Below, piece by piece: positions 24,793 to 33,353 of a stretch of DNA of 64,000 nucleotides (within the stretch, counting starts at the first letter, position 1; each line of letters begins with the position of its first letter). The notes under the pieces were generated by a model. The model saw only the letters and a list, made by a program, of their open reading frames with translations, made no database searches and had not been told where the DNA came from. Source of the stretch: Butyrivibrio sp. INlla21. Its GTDB lineage: Bacteria > Bacillota > Clostridia > Lachnospirales > Lachnospiraceae. The stretch lies in the NCBI RefSeq assembly GCF_900116875.1, contig NZ_FPCC01000012.1, positions 34,230-98,229 on the forward strand, in the 5' to 3' direction. Both the position numbers and the translations under genes were made by a program.

Positions 24793-25545
24793 CTATTTTG
24801 TGTGATTTCTGTATTCGTTTGCGGATATGCCTTTTACCTTCTTGAAAACCCTCGAAAAATGGGCCACATCCAAGAATCCGACTTCCTCCGCAACATCGCT
24901 TATTCGCTTAGAAGGATCTTTTAACAGCTCGGAAGCCTTCTTGATACGAACGGTATTAAGTATCTCGGAGAAATTCTTCCCCGTCTCCTTATTAAGAAGC
25001 TTACTCAAATGCCACTGGCTCACATAGACCTTGTCTGCGACATCGGACAAAAGAATCTTCTCGTTATAATGTTCTTCTATGTAGCTGAGTGCATTTCTAA
25101 CGATGAAGTTATCGGCTACCGCCTCTTCCGACTCTCCGTCTTCAGGAACGTCACTGCTTGTTCCTTTTATCTTATCCGATCTTTCGACCATATGAGCTAT
25201 GGCTTCATTTATCTCATCCATATTGGACGGCTTTAACAAAAACCTGGACACCCCGAGATTGATCGCTTTCTGCGCATATTCAAAATCTCTAAAGCCCGTA
25301 AGAATAGCGATCTGCATATCCGAGTATTCCGACTTAAGTCCCGCGATCATGGTAAGGCCGTCCATCTGCGGCATACAGATATCAAGGAAAAGAATATCCG
25401 GATGTAGCTCTTCGATAATTCTTTTTCCCTCGACTCCGTCTCCCGCGGTTCCTACCACTTCGCAGCCGTATTTGGCCCAATCTACACTTTTTGACAACCC
25501 CTGTACGATTATGGGCTCATCATCTATGATGACAACTTTCTTCAT
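24793..25545 (-). CDS. YesN-type AraC response regulator
   Basis: A 250-residue response regulator. The receiver domain (about 1-118) has IDDEP and phosphoacceptor Asp55 in LFLDICMPQMDG. An AraC-type double helix-turn-helix domain (about 150-250) ends with VGFLDVAHFSRVFKKVKGISANEYR. It starts 1 bp after the histidine kinase stop, so the pair is co-translated. In known YesMN systems the regulator activates adjacent glycan-uptake genes; the Lpl-type importer immediately downstream fits. Confidence 0.94.
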   Translation of the reverse strand: MKKVVIIDDEPIIVQGLSKSVDWAKYGCEVVGTAGDGVEGKRIIEELHPDILFLDICMPQMDGLTMIAGLKSEYSDMQIAILTGFRDFEYAQKAINLGVSRFLLKPSNMDEINEAIAHMVERSDKIKGTSSDVPEDGESEEAVADNFIVRNALSYIEEHYNEKILLSDVADKVYVSQWHLSKLLNKETGKNFSEILNTVRIKKASELLKDPSKRISDVAEEVGFLDVAHFSRVFKKVKGISANEYRNHTK

Positions 25546-25546
25546 C

Positions 25547-27193
25547 TCATCCCTCTTTTCTTATAGGCATGACCATTCTGAATTGCATTTTGTTCTCGCC
25601 GGACTTGTTAACGCTCAGTCCGTACTCTTCCCCAAAGATCAGCTCTATTCTCTTGTTCACGTTGTAGATACCGATGGAGGTATGTGTTCCCGGTTCGCTC
25701 TTTTTAAGCTTGAGCTCTCCGCTTATGATCTTTCTGATCCTGTCCACTTCCTCATCCGAAATATCTTTTCCGCTGTTGATAACATCTATTATAAGTTCAT
25801 CGTTTTCTTCAAAAATATTGAGCCACACGGTACCTCTGTTGACGCTCTCAACACCGTGTTTGATGGCATTTTCAAGTATCGGCTGTAATATAAGCTGCGG
25901 CACGTAAGTTCCAAGCGTCGTGCTGTCTATGAGCTTTTCAACCTTAAGTCTTTCTCCGAATCTCATGCTCATGATGTAAAGGAAAGCATCTCCGCACCTG
26001 AGCTCATCGGCCAGCCGCACAAGCGTATCGTTGTCTCTGTTGATGCCCGAATCAAGGACAGTTGCCAGCGATTCTATCATCTTGCTGACTTCCACATCTC
26101 CCGACATTCTCGCCTGCCAGTTCATCATCTCCAAAGTATTATTAAGAAAATGAGGATTGATCTGCGCCTGAAGTGCCGCTATCTGCGCATCTTTCGTCAT
26201 CATCTTCTGGGTATACTCGGTATTCTTTTTCATATAATAATAGGAAAGCAGCATGATCGGTATCATTCCTATTATCGTGATAAATACGATGATGTTGATC
26301 CTAAAAAGCTCATAATACAGATCTTTTGAATTCTGAAGATAAAAGAACTGCATCTGATAGTACATACTGCCGGTAGCACACCTGTAGCCCTCATAGTACC
26401 TTCTGAAATAAGGTATTATATTGAAGTTTCTCCTATAGATATCTTTTCCGGAAGAAAGATACTCAAGCACTTCCTTCTTATCTTCTTCGATTTCTTTATC
26501 CGAATCCCTATAAGTAATAAATTCTTTTTCATCGTCAAAAGAAATATAGATGGCGCTGGATGTATCTATCGGAATATCCGCAAAGAGCTTTTGCTTATCG
26601 AGCCCCGCAACTATCGTGGCGTAGCGCCTGTCATAAGCGGAATAAAAAAGATTCTGAACAAGGTATATCCTGTTATTGGCAACGACCACCTTGGTTCCCT
26701 TTTCTTTTTTTTCGATCTTATCCTTGATCACCGGCTCTATATATTCTACGTACTTATCATATTCGTAGCCGTTCTTTCCGACATAAGCACTCGGTGATTC
26801 ACCGTCTTCATAGTAGAGCGCAACACAGGAATAGTGCCCGTCCATATAGAATTTCCTGTTTAGCTCGGACCTTGCCCAGACAAGGAATTTCTCATTTCGC
26901 GAGCGCCTCTCCCACTCACCTCCGACCGACTCTTTATGCAGCTTGTAGCTTGCATCGTCAATCTGAGATTTTATGAGTACCGCTGAGACTTTGGCTTCAT
27001 TTGCCATTTCTCTTTCGGTTCTTTTTACATATGCATCCTGATATTGGATAAAGATAAATGCAGACAGCACCGCGATCGGAAGTATCCACGATGCCATGAA
27101 TATAAGAAAAAGAGAGCGCTGTAAAGAGGATAAGCCAAGCTTACCCCTAAACAAGCCTCTCTTCTTTTTTCTTAACCCCTCACGCTTTCCCAT
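25547..27193 (-). CDS. YesM-type sensor histidine kinase
   Basis: A 548-residue membrane histidine kinase. There is a basic N-terminus, a helix at about 27-48, an extracellular sensing region (about 50-275), a second helix (about 277-300), then a HisKA_7TM-unrelated YesM-type kinase core with AQINPHFLNNTLEMMNW (phospho-His in PHF) and the ATPase motifs LQPILENAIKHG and SIGIYNVNKRIELIFG. It overlaps the GNAT gene by 22 bp. It probably senses the transported sugar or a binding-protein complex and phosphorylates the YesN-like regulator. Confidence 0.93.
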   Translation of the reverse strand: MGKREGLRKKKRGLFRGKLGLSSLQRSLFLIFMASWILPIAVLSAFIFIQYQDAYVKRTEREMANEAKVSAVLIKSQIDDASYKLHKESVGGEWERRSRNEKFLVWARSELNRKFYMDGHYSCVALYYEDGESPSAYVGKNGYEYDKYVEYIEPVIKDKIEKKEKGTKVVVANNRIYLVQNLFYSAYDRRYATIVAGLDKQKLFADIPIDTSSAIYISFDDEKEFITYRDSDKEIEEDKKEVLEYLSSGKDIYRRNFNIIPYFRRYYEGYRCATGSMYYQMQFFYLQNSKDLYYELFRINIIVFITIIGMIPIMLLSYYYMKKNTEYTQKMMTKDAQIAALQAQINPHFLNNTLEMMNWQARMSGDVEVSKMIESLATVLDSGINRDNDTLVRLADELRCGDAFLYIMSMRFGERLKVEKLIDSTTLGTYVPQLILQPILENAIKHGVESVNRGTVWLNIFEENDELIIDVINSGKDISDEEVDRIRKIISGELKLKKSEPGTHTSIGIYNVNKRIELIFGEEYGLSVNKSGENKMQFRMVMPIRKEG

Positions 27194-27726
27194 TTACCCT
27201 CTTTGTTCCACTTAAGTACGGTCTTATACCCAAGCTTGGAATACCAGGGTGCAACTCCCGTGTAGTGAACATAGCTTATATCATAGCCAAGCTCCTTAAG
27301 TATCACGGTTGCTTTATCGATCATCTTAAGACCGATTCCCTTTTTCCTGAATTCCGGGATCGTTCCGACACAGCCGGGACCTCCAACCTTGTAGGTAATA
27401 CCGTCTTCCTCATACATTCCCATATCTTCGATCATACAAAAGCTGACAACTCTGCCCCCGCAGAAACCACAGTAAATCCTGTCAGTGGGCTTGTATATGT
27501 CAGCCCAAGATTCATCAACCTCTCTTACTGCTTTTAAGAAGGTTTCAAAATCTCCTTTATAATAATCATATACTATATTTTCGGGGATGTATAATTCTTT
27601 GTTTTCCTCATAGGAATCCAGCATAAGTGTCATCTCTTCATAGGTTTTGTCAGATGATATATTTGCCAGATTTTCGGTCGATAGGAAATCCTTGTATAAG
27701 GTATCAAACAGTTTTTTATTGTTCAT
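27172..27726 (-). CDS. GNAT-family N-acetyltransferase
   Basis: A 184-residue cytoplasmic acetyltransferase. The acetyl-CoA-binding motif A is visible as VGTIPEFRKKGIGLKMIDKA (R/QxxGxG/A pattern), followed by a beta strand ISYVHYTG and the usual C-terminal YSKLGYKTV. I use the ATG at 27726, which overlaps the phosphohexomutase stop codon by 11 bp; a longer frame to 27774 runs inside that gene. It also overlaps yesM by 22 bp, so it sits tightly inside the sugar cluster. The acceptor is unknown; an amino sugar such as glucosamine would fit the chitobiose-like context but this is speculation. Confidence 0.87.
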   Translation of the reverse strand: MNNKKLFDTLYKDFLSTENLANISSDKTYEEMTLMLDSYEENKELYIPENIVYDYYKGDFETFLKAVREVDESWADIYKPTDRIYCGFCGGRVVSFCMIEDMGMYEEDGITYKVGGPGCVGTIPEFRKKGIGLKMIDKATVILKELGYDISYVHYTGVAPWYSKLGYKTVLKWNKEGKWESVRG

Positions 27727-29143
27727 GTTTAAGTTCCAAAAACTCCTCATATAATTTGCAAAGCTTCTTGGCATCTTCGGTATTCGGCATCTCGGAATAG
27801 ATCCTTAAAAGCGGCTCCGTACCTGAAAATCTCGCTATTATCCAACCTCCGTTTTTAAAGTAAACCTTGCTGCCGTCAAGATAGCTTACCTTATCCACAT
27901 CAAAGGAAAATTCAGGAAGTTCTTTTTTGATAAGGAGTCTGTCCATGATCTCTTCCTTTTTCTCCTGAGTGAAGTGGTAGTCATTCTCTTCCATTGCGAT
28001 CTTTCCATATTTTTCCTCAAGGTCCTCTATGATCTCTGACATCTTCTTACCGGTAACTGCGATCATTTCAACAAGAAGCATTGCGGCATACACTCCGTCT
28101 TTTCCCTTGATATGTCCGCGTACTGTAAGGCCTCCCGATGACTCTCCGCCGATAACGGCATCCGTCTCATTCATTTTGGCCGAGATATGCTTAAATCCAA
28201 CGGGAACCTCGTAGCACTTTTCGCCGTATTCTTCAGCCATTCTGTCAAGGATGTGCGTTGTGCAGACATTTCTTACAACAGGACCCTTCCAGCCTTTGAA
28301 CTCTTCGAGATAATAATACAAAAGAGCCATTATCTCATTGGGGTGAAGGAATCTGCCCTTATCGTCGATGACACCGATCCTGTCGGCGTCTCCGTCGGTT
28401 GCGATTCCTATATCGTAGTGTCCGTCCACAACAACGTTCTGAAGCTGATGAAGCGTAGCTGCGGTAGGAGCGGGAAGCTTACCTCCAAAAAGAGTATCAT
28501 GTCTGTCGTGAATGGTCTCAACTTCGCATCTTGCTGTCTGAAGAGTTATTCGAAGAGACGTCTCACTTACGCCGTACATAGGATCAAGAACTACTCGAAG
28601 GCTCTTTTCCTTGATGGCATCCATATCTATTCTTGATATTATGCTGTCGATGTATTCGTTAAGAGGATAGATCTCGTTAATAAGTCCCGCCTCTTTGGCT
28701 TCATCATATTCCATATATTCGACGGGATCACCTGTCTCGACTTTCTTGATGTACTCCTCTATCTGTGCTGTCTGGATCTCATCAGCATCCCTTCCGCCTG
28801 CGGTAAATACTTTTATACCGTTATAAAGAGCGGGGTTGTGGCTCGCGGTTACCATCATTCCGTAAGAAAGTTCATGCTTCATAACATAGAACATAACTAC
28901 GGGTGTGGGAACAGACTTGTTTATGAGATAAGCCTTTATCCCTTCCTTTGCAAAAACTCTTGCTGACCACTGCATTGCTTCTTTTGAAAGAAATCTCCTG
29001 TCATATCCTATTACTATTCCTTTTGATGCAACGCCTTCGTCTTTCATCTTGGTTGCAAGGGCTTTAGCAAGAAGCTCTATATTACTTCTTATGAACTCAT
29101 CACCTATGATGGCTCGCCATCCGCCTGTACCGAATTTGATCAT
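27716..29143 (-). CDS. Alpha-D-phosphohexomutase (phosphoglucomutase/phosphomannomutase family)
   Basis: A 475-residue cytoplasmic enzyme moving phosphate between C1 and C6 of a hexose phosphate. The catalytic phosphoserine loop VTASHNPALYNGIK is near 98-111, the metal loop DGDADRIG near 245-252, the sugar loop GGESSGGL near 325, and the phosphate-binding RFSGTEPLLRIYSE near the C-terminus. It is 19 bp downstream of a GH94 phosphorylase gene. Phosphorolysis yields a sugar-1-phosphate that this enzyme would turn into the 6-phosphate for glycolysis or amino-sugar metabolism. Glc-1-P versus GlcNAc-1-P preference cannot be decided by eye. Confidence 0.94.
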   Translation of the reverse strand: MIKFGTGGWRAIIGDEFIRSNIELLAKALATKMKDEGVASKGIVIGYDRRFLSKEAMQWSARVFAKEGIKAYLINKSVPTPVVMFYVMKHELSYGMMVTASHNPALYNGIKVFTAGGRDADEIQTAQIEEYIKKVETGDPVEYMEYDEAKEAGLINEIYPLNEYIDSIISRIDMDAIKEKSLRVVLDPMYGVSETSLRITLQTARCEVETIHDRHDTLFGGKLPAPTAATLHQLQNVVVDGHYDIGIATDGDADRIGVIDDKGRFLHPNEIMALLYYYLEEFKGWKGPVVRNVCTTHILDRMAEEYGEKCYEVPVGFKHISAKMNETDAVIGGESSGGLTVRGHIKGKDGVYAAMLLVEMIAVTGKKMSEIIEDLEEKYGKIAMEENDYHFTQEKKEEIMDRLLIKKELPEFSFDVDKVSYLDGSKVYFKNGGWIIARFSGTEPLLRIYSEMPNTEDAKKLCKLYEEFLELKHEQ

Positions 29144-29162
29144 TTTATCATCCTCCTCATAA

Positions 29163-31550
29163 TTAACCCATTACAACTTTGACGTTGTGGTCGGTGCCCG
29201 CCTCGCAAGCAGGTATCTTATCCACTTCTTCGCCGTCAAATATGATCTTTTTAACTCCCTTTTGAACATGGTCGGGATTTGTTATCTCTATCGAATATTT
29301 TGCTCCGCGCCAGATCCTTTCAACCTTAAAGCCTGCCCAGATATCGGGTATGCAAGGATCAATCACAAGCTCATCGTACGATGGTCTGATTCCCAGAATA
29401 TATCTTGTTGCCGAGAAATATGACCATCCGCCGGAGCCCGTCATAAACGGATGTCTCGCTCTTCCGAACTGTTTATGTGAAGGTCCCATGATGAACTGGC
29501 AATATGAATAAGGCTCGGCCTCTCTTGTCTCTATCTTGTCGTTCTGATAATAAGGACAGAGCGCATCATAGAATTTCATTGCGGTGTTTCCGTTTCCGAG
29601 AACGCACTCGGCTGCCCATGCCCAAGGATTGGGATGAGAAAATACCGATGAGTTTTCTTTAAGTCCCGGGAACACCTTGGTGATAAATCCGATTGAAGGA
29701 TCTATCTTGGTATACGGAGGTGTGTTGAGCAGGATTCCCCACTCGGTAAAAAGATATTTATCAACAGCTTCCATTGCCTTTAAAGCCTTGGCTCCCGTTG
29801 CAGCTCCTGAAAGAACCGCCCAGGCGTTGGACTCAAGGTGTACTCTTCCTTCTTCGTCCTTGGAGGTTCCGATCTTCTTACCGTTCTTGGTTATACCTCT
29901 TATAAACCACTCTTCATCCCAGAGGACTTCGTTACTTAATACCTTAAGCTTATCGGCTACTTTGCCGTAATGCTCTGCATCTTCGCTTTTTCCGAGTTTA
30001 TTCGCAAGCTCTATGAAATGAGTAAGTGCCCAGTGATGAAGGAAGCTTACCATTGCACTCTCTCCGCCGCCGAGGTTAAGGCAGTCGTTCCAGTCTGCTC
30101 TAAGTCCCTTGCACACGCCGTTTTGACCGACTTCTCCTTCGGAAAAATCAAGGATCTTTTTCATGTGTTCATATACTGTTCCCTCGGGGCCGTCCGCGTA
30201 CGGAAGTACCATGTCGGCAAATCCGAGATCTCCCGTCTCTTTTATGTACTCTGTAATTGCGGGAACAAGCCAGAGGGCGTCATCCGCGCAGGCGTCTTCC
30301 TTGGAGTGAACTCTGTCGCTTGCAGATACCGGAATAACCGTCGGTGACTTAAATCCATCGGATTCGGGTTCTTCTTCAAACCATGCGGGATCAAAAAGAT
30401 GCAGTCCGTAGCCTTCGGAAACAAGGCCGTTTAAGAGCTGCATTATTCTCTCTTTACATTTCTCGGGATTGGAATGCGGGATCGTCATAGCATCCTGAGC
30501 GGTGTCTCTGTAACCAAGTCCCGTTCTTCCGCCAAGCTCTATAAACGAAGCAAATCTTGAGAACATAACGTTGATCTCGGACTGATACAAAGTCCATGTA
30601 TTTATCATTGTGTTCATGCCTTCGCTCGGAGTATCGATAACAAGCTTGGATATTTTCTTATCCCAATACTCTGCGAGTTCTTCGTATGCTCTGTCTACAT
30701 TGGCAAGATCGCTGTATTTTTCTTTTACTCTTTTTCCTTCGCTCCTGTCGCCTTCTCCGAGCATGAAGATAAATCTTACTTCTTCTCCGGGATTAAGGCT
30801 AAAGTTCTTTTGAAGACTTCCGCAGTGATTTCCGCCCTTTTGCTCCGAAGATGAACACTTACCTGTCTCGACTGCCACGGGATTATCTTCTGTGTGATAC
30901 ATTCCGAGGAAAACATCTCTTTCGCAGTCATATCCGTCGGGGTCGAAGTTTGAAGCAAAGTACTGGAATCCGTCAGGCTCATAATGAAGATCTTCTTCTA
31001 TTATTCCGTCTTCATATGAAGCGCCCGCGCAGTACAAGCTCATCTGGAAATTCTGATTATCAATTGCTATTGAATGGAATGAGAATTCAAGATATGAAAA
31101 TATAGAAAGGTTTCTGACCTTATTCTCAGTGTTTTTTACCCTGACGTCCCATAAAAGAACGTTCTCGGATAACGGAACGCTCATCTTCTGAGAACACTTA
31201 AGCCCGTCATATTCACACTCATAAACGGTATATGATAAGCCGTGTCTGCAGGTATATTTAGCTTTATCAAGCGCCTTTGCTACAGGCTGCCATGAAATTG
31301 TGAAATAGTCGGAAGAATCGGCATCCCTGAGATATACATAATATCCCGGTCTGTCCATCGGAATGCTGTTTCCGTGAAATCTACTGATTCTGTGATACTC
31401 GGGGCTATCGTAGAATGAATAGCCGCCGGCCGTATGATTTATGACTGTGGCAAATTTCTCGACGCCGAGATAATTTGTCCAGGATGTCGGCAGGTCAATC
31501 CTGTCGATCACATATTCTTTATTATCGTTGTCAAAATAGCCATACTTCAT
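29163..31550 (-). CDS. GH94 phosphorylase, N,N'-diacetylchitobiose phosphorylase-like
   Basis: A 795-residue cytoplasmic inverting phosphorylase. From memory the N-terminus (KYGYFDNDNKEYVI, then TNYLG and AGGYSFYDSPEYHRISRF) and blocks such as RPGYYVYLRDADSSDYF, GGRTGLGYRDTAQDAM, LRADWNDCLNLGGGES and SHPNPWAWAAE match Vibrio chitobiose phosphorylase much better than cellobiose phosphorylases. The general acid is the Asp in RADWNDCLN. The product would be a sugar-1-phosphate plus free sugar; the mutase gene follows directly. It is the first gene of the likely operon GH94-mutase-GNAT-yesM-yesN-importer. The ATG at 31550 has GGGAGG. GlcNAc specificity is inferred from overall similarity only. 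Confidence 0.9.
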   Translation of the reverse strand: MKYGYFDNDNKEYVIDRIDLPTSWTNYLGVEKFATVINHTAGGYSFYDSPEYHRISRFHGNSIPMDRPGYYVYLRDADSSDYFTISWQPVAKALDKAKYTCRHGLSYTVYECEYDGLKCSQKMSVPLSENVLLWDVRVKNTENKVRNLSIFSYLEFSFHSIAIDNQNFQMSLYCAGASYEDGIIEEDLHYEPDGFQYFASNFDPDGYDCERDVFLGMYHTEDNPVAVETGKCSSSEQKGGNHCGSLQKNFSLNPGEEVRFIFMLGEGDRSEGKRVKEKYSDLANVDRAYEELAEYWDKKISKLVIDTPSEGMNTMINTWTLYQSEINVMFSRFASFIELGGRTGLGYRDTAQDAMTIPHSNPEKCKERIMQLLNGLVSEGYGLHLFDPAWFEEEPESDGFKSPTVIPVSASDRVHSKEDACADDALWLVPAITEYIKETGDLGFADMVLPYADGPEGTVYEHMKKILDFSEGEVGQNGVCKGLRADWNDCLNLGGGESAMVSFLHHWALTHFIELANKLGKSEDAEHYGKVADKLKVLSNEVLWDEEWFIRGITKNGKKIGTSKDEEGRVHLESNAWAVLSGAATGAKALKAMEAVDKYLFTEWGILLNTPPYTKIDPSIGFITKVFPGLKENSSVFSHPNPWAWAAECVLGNGNTAMKFYDALCPYYQNDKIETREAEPYSYCQFIMGPSHKQFGRARHPFMTGSGGWSYFSATRYILGIRPSYDELVIDPCIPDIWAGFKVERIWRGAKYSIEITNPDHVQKGVKKIIFDGEEVDKIPACEAGTDHNVKVVMG

Positions 31551-31657
31551 GCCATGGACCTCCCATATAATCTCTTATATGAATTATTCTAGTCTCATGG
31601 CATTTAATTATGAATGTATGTACTTGTTATTTTATGCTTATTTTTGGTAAGACTTAT

Positions 31658-32176
31658 TCACAGCATAAGTTGTGAAACAAGGAACTGATAAATCTCCTGA
31701 TTCTTTTCCTGCCAGTTGTTGCAGATACTCTGTGCGATCTCTTCCGTAGGGACAGGGAAGTTTAGCTCAACTATGTCCTGCCCGTTCTCTCTTGCAACAA
31801 GGTGAGCTGTGTATTCGTTGTCGCCTGTTTTCCTGTAATCCGCAAGTATGGAAGCTTCGTTTCTAAGCTTCATACTGTTGGCACGAAGATACTCATCTAT
31901 CTGCTGCCTGATTGAAGGATTGATCCTGTTTCCGAAAAACTTAAGCGTCTCATCTCCCTCAGATGTGATCTCAAGGAAGGTTCTGTTTGCTACCGTCTTT
32001 TCTATAATGAGCTTTGACACCGCAAGCTCGGAAAAGACCTCTTGCAGTGTCAGAAATGTAGTGTATTCGTTCTCTAAGATAAAATCGTATATCTGTGCCT
32101 TGCTAAGCGGTACATCGCAGCGCTTTAGCATGTACAGAACTATCATCTTATATAAAGTAAGATACTGTGAACTCAC
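31658..32176 (-). CDS. DUF4364-family protein
   Basis: A 172-residue cytoplasmic protein of the DUF4364 family, common in clostridia. The N-terminal part (about 1-70) looks like a winged helix, with LYKMIVLYMLKRCDVPLSKAQIYDFIL, so a DNA-binding role is possible. It starts with GTG at 32176, with GGAGG seven bases upstream, 15 bp after malic enzyme, and is the last gene of a run DUF5722-malic enzyme-DUF4364. The function is unknown. Confidence 0.85.
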   Translation of the reverse strand: MSSQYLTLYKMIVLYMLKRCDVPLSKAQIYDFILENEYTTFLTLQEVFSELAVSKLIIEKTVANRTFLEITSEGDETLKFFGNRINPSIRQQIDEYLRANSMKLRNEASILADYRKTGDNEYTAHLVARENGQDIVELNFPVPTEEIAQSICNNWQEKNQEIYQFLVSQLML

Positions 32177-32191
32177 AGTGATGCCTCCAAA

Positions 32192-33340
32192 TTAAATATG
32201 TGCCTTAACTGCTGCTGAAATAACATCCGCAACTCTGGGATCGAACGCTGCGGGGAGAATGTTCACATCAGAGAGTTCATCTTCCGCAACAAGACCGGCA
32301 AGGGCTTCTGCTGCCGCAAGCTTCATCTCTTCGGTGATCTGCTTTGCTCCTCCTTCGAGCGCTCCGCGGAAGATTCCGGGGAATACAAGAACGTTGTTTA
32401 CCTGGTTGGGGAAATCACTTCTTCCTGTTCCGATAACTCTGATTCCTGCTTCCTTGGCAAGGTCCGGCATGATCTCGGGAACGGGATTGGCCATGGCAAA
32501 CATGATAGCATCCTTGTTCATTCCCTGAGCCATCTCTTTGGTCACGATACCGGGTGCGGAAACGCCGACAAATACATCAGCTCCCTTAAGTGCATCCGCA
32601 AGGCTTCCCGTCTGCTGATCGGGATTCGTAACACCCATCATCTTCTCCTGCATCCAGTTAAGATCAGCTGATTTCTTATGAAGGATACCTGACTTATCAC
32701 ACATTGTAACGTTCTTAAAGCCGTAGCGAAGAAGGAGCTTTGTGATCGCGATTCCTGCGCTTCCCGCTCCGTTTACAACAACCTTGCAGTCTTCCTTTTT
32801 CTTACCTACTACCTTAAGTCCGTTGATGATACCCGCAAGAACAACGATGGCTGTTCCGTGCTGATCGTCGTGGAATACGGGAATGTCGAGTTTTTCTTTA
32901 AGTCTTTCTTCTATTTCAAAGCATCTCGGTGCAGAAATATCCTCAAGATTGATTCCGCCAAAGCCGGGAGCAAGGTAAGTAACGGCCTTGATGATCTCCT
33001 CTGTATCCTGTGTGTCGAGGCAGATCGGAACAGCGTTAACTCCGCCGAATTCCTTAAAGAGAACTGCCTTTCCTTCCATAACGGGCATTGCTGCGTAAGG
33101 TCCGATGTTTCCAAGTCCCAAAACCGCACTTCCGTCTGATACTACAGCGATGGTATTGGATTTTATCGTATATTTGTAAGCAAGACTCTTATCCTCTGCG
33201 ATAAGCTTACAAGGCTCTGCAACACCGGGTGTGTATGCTATTGCAAGATCCTCTTTTGAATTAACTTTTGCTTTGGATAATATCTCAAGCTTTCCATTCC
33301 ATTCTTCATGCATCTTAAGTGCTTTTTCTGCGTTGTTCAT
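32192..33340 (-). CDS. Malic enzyme (NAD(P)-dependent, oxaloacetate-decarboxylating)
   Basis: A 382-residue cytoplasmic enzyme converting malate to pyruvate and CO2. The short bacterial form is recognised by [11 protein letters not shown], the catalytic Lys in [41 protein letters not shown] with metal ligands, [13 protein letters not shown], and the Rossmann motif [16 protein letters not shown]. The cofactor is not decidable with certainty. It starts 13 bp after the DUF5722 gene. Contribution to pyruvate supply and redox balance is expected from the family. Confidence 0.95.
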   Translation of the reverse strand: MNNAEKALKMHEEWNGKLEILSKAKVNSKEDLAIAYTPGVAEPCKLIAEDKSLAYKYTIKSNTIAVVSDGSAVLGLGNIGPYAAMPVMEGKAVLFKEFGGVNAVPICLDTQDTEEIIKAVTYLAPGFGGINLEDISAPRCFEIEERLKEKLDIPVFHDDQHGTAIVVLAGIINGLKVVGKKKEDCKVVVNGAGSAGIAITKLLLRYGFKNVTMCDKSGILHKKSADLNWMQEKMMGVTNPDQQTGSLADALKGADVFVGVSAPGIVTKEMAQGMNKDAIMFAMANPVPEIMPDLAKEAGIRVIGTGRSDFPNQVNNVLVFPGIFRGALEGGAKQITEEMKLAAAEALAGLVAEDELSDVNILPAAFDPRVADVISAAVKAHI

Positions 33341-33353
33341 AATGTCTTCTCCT

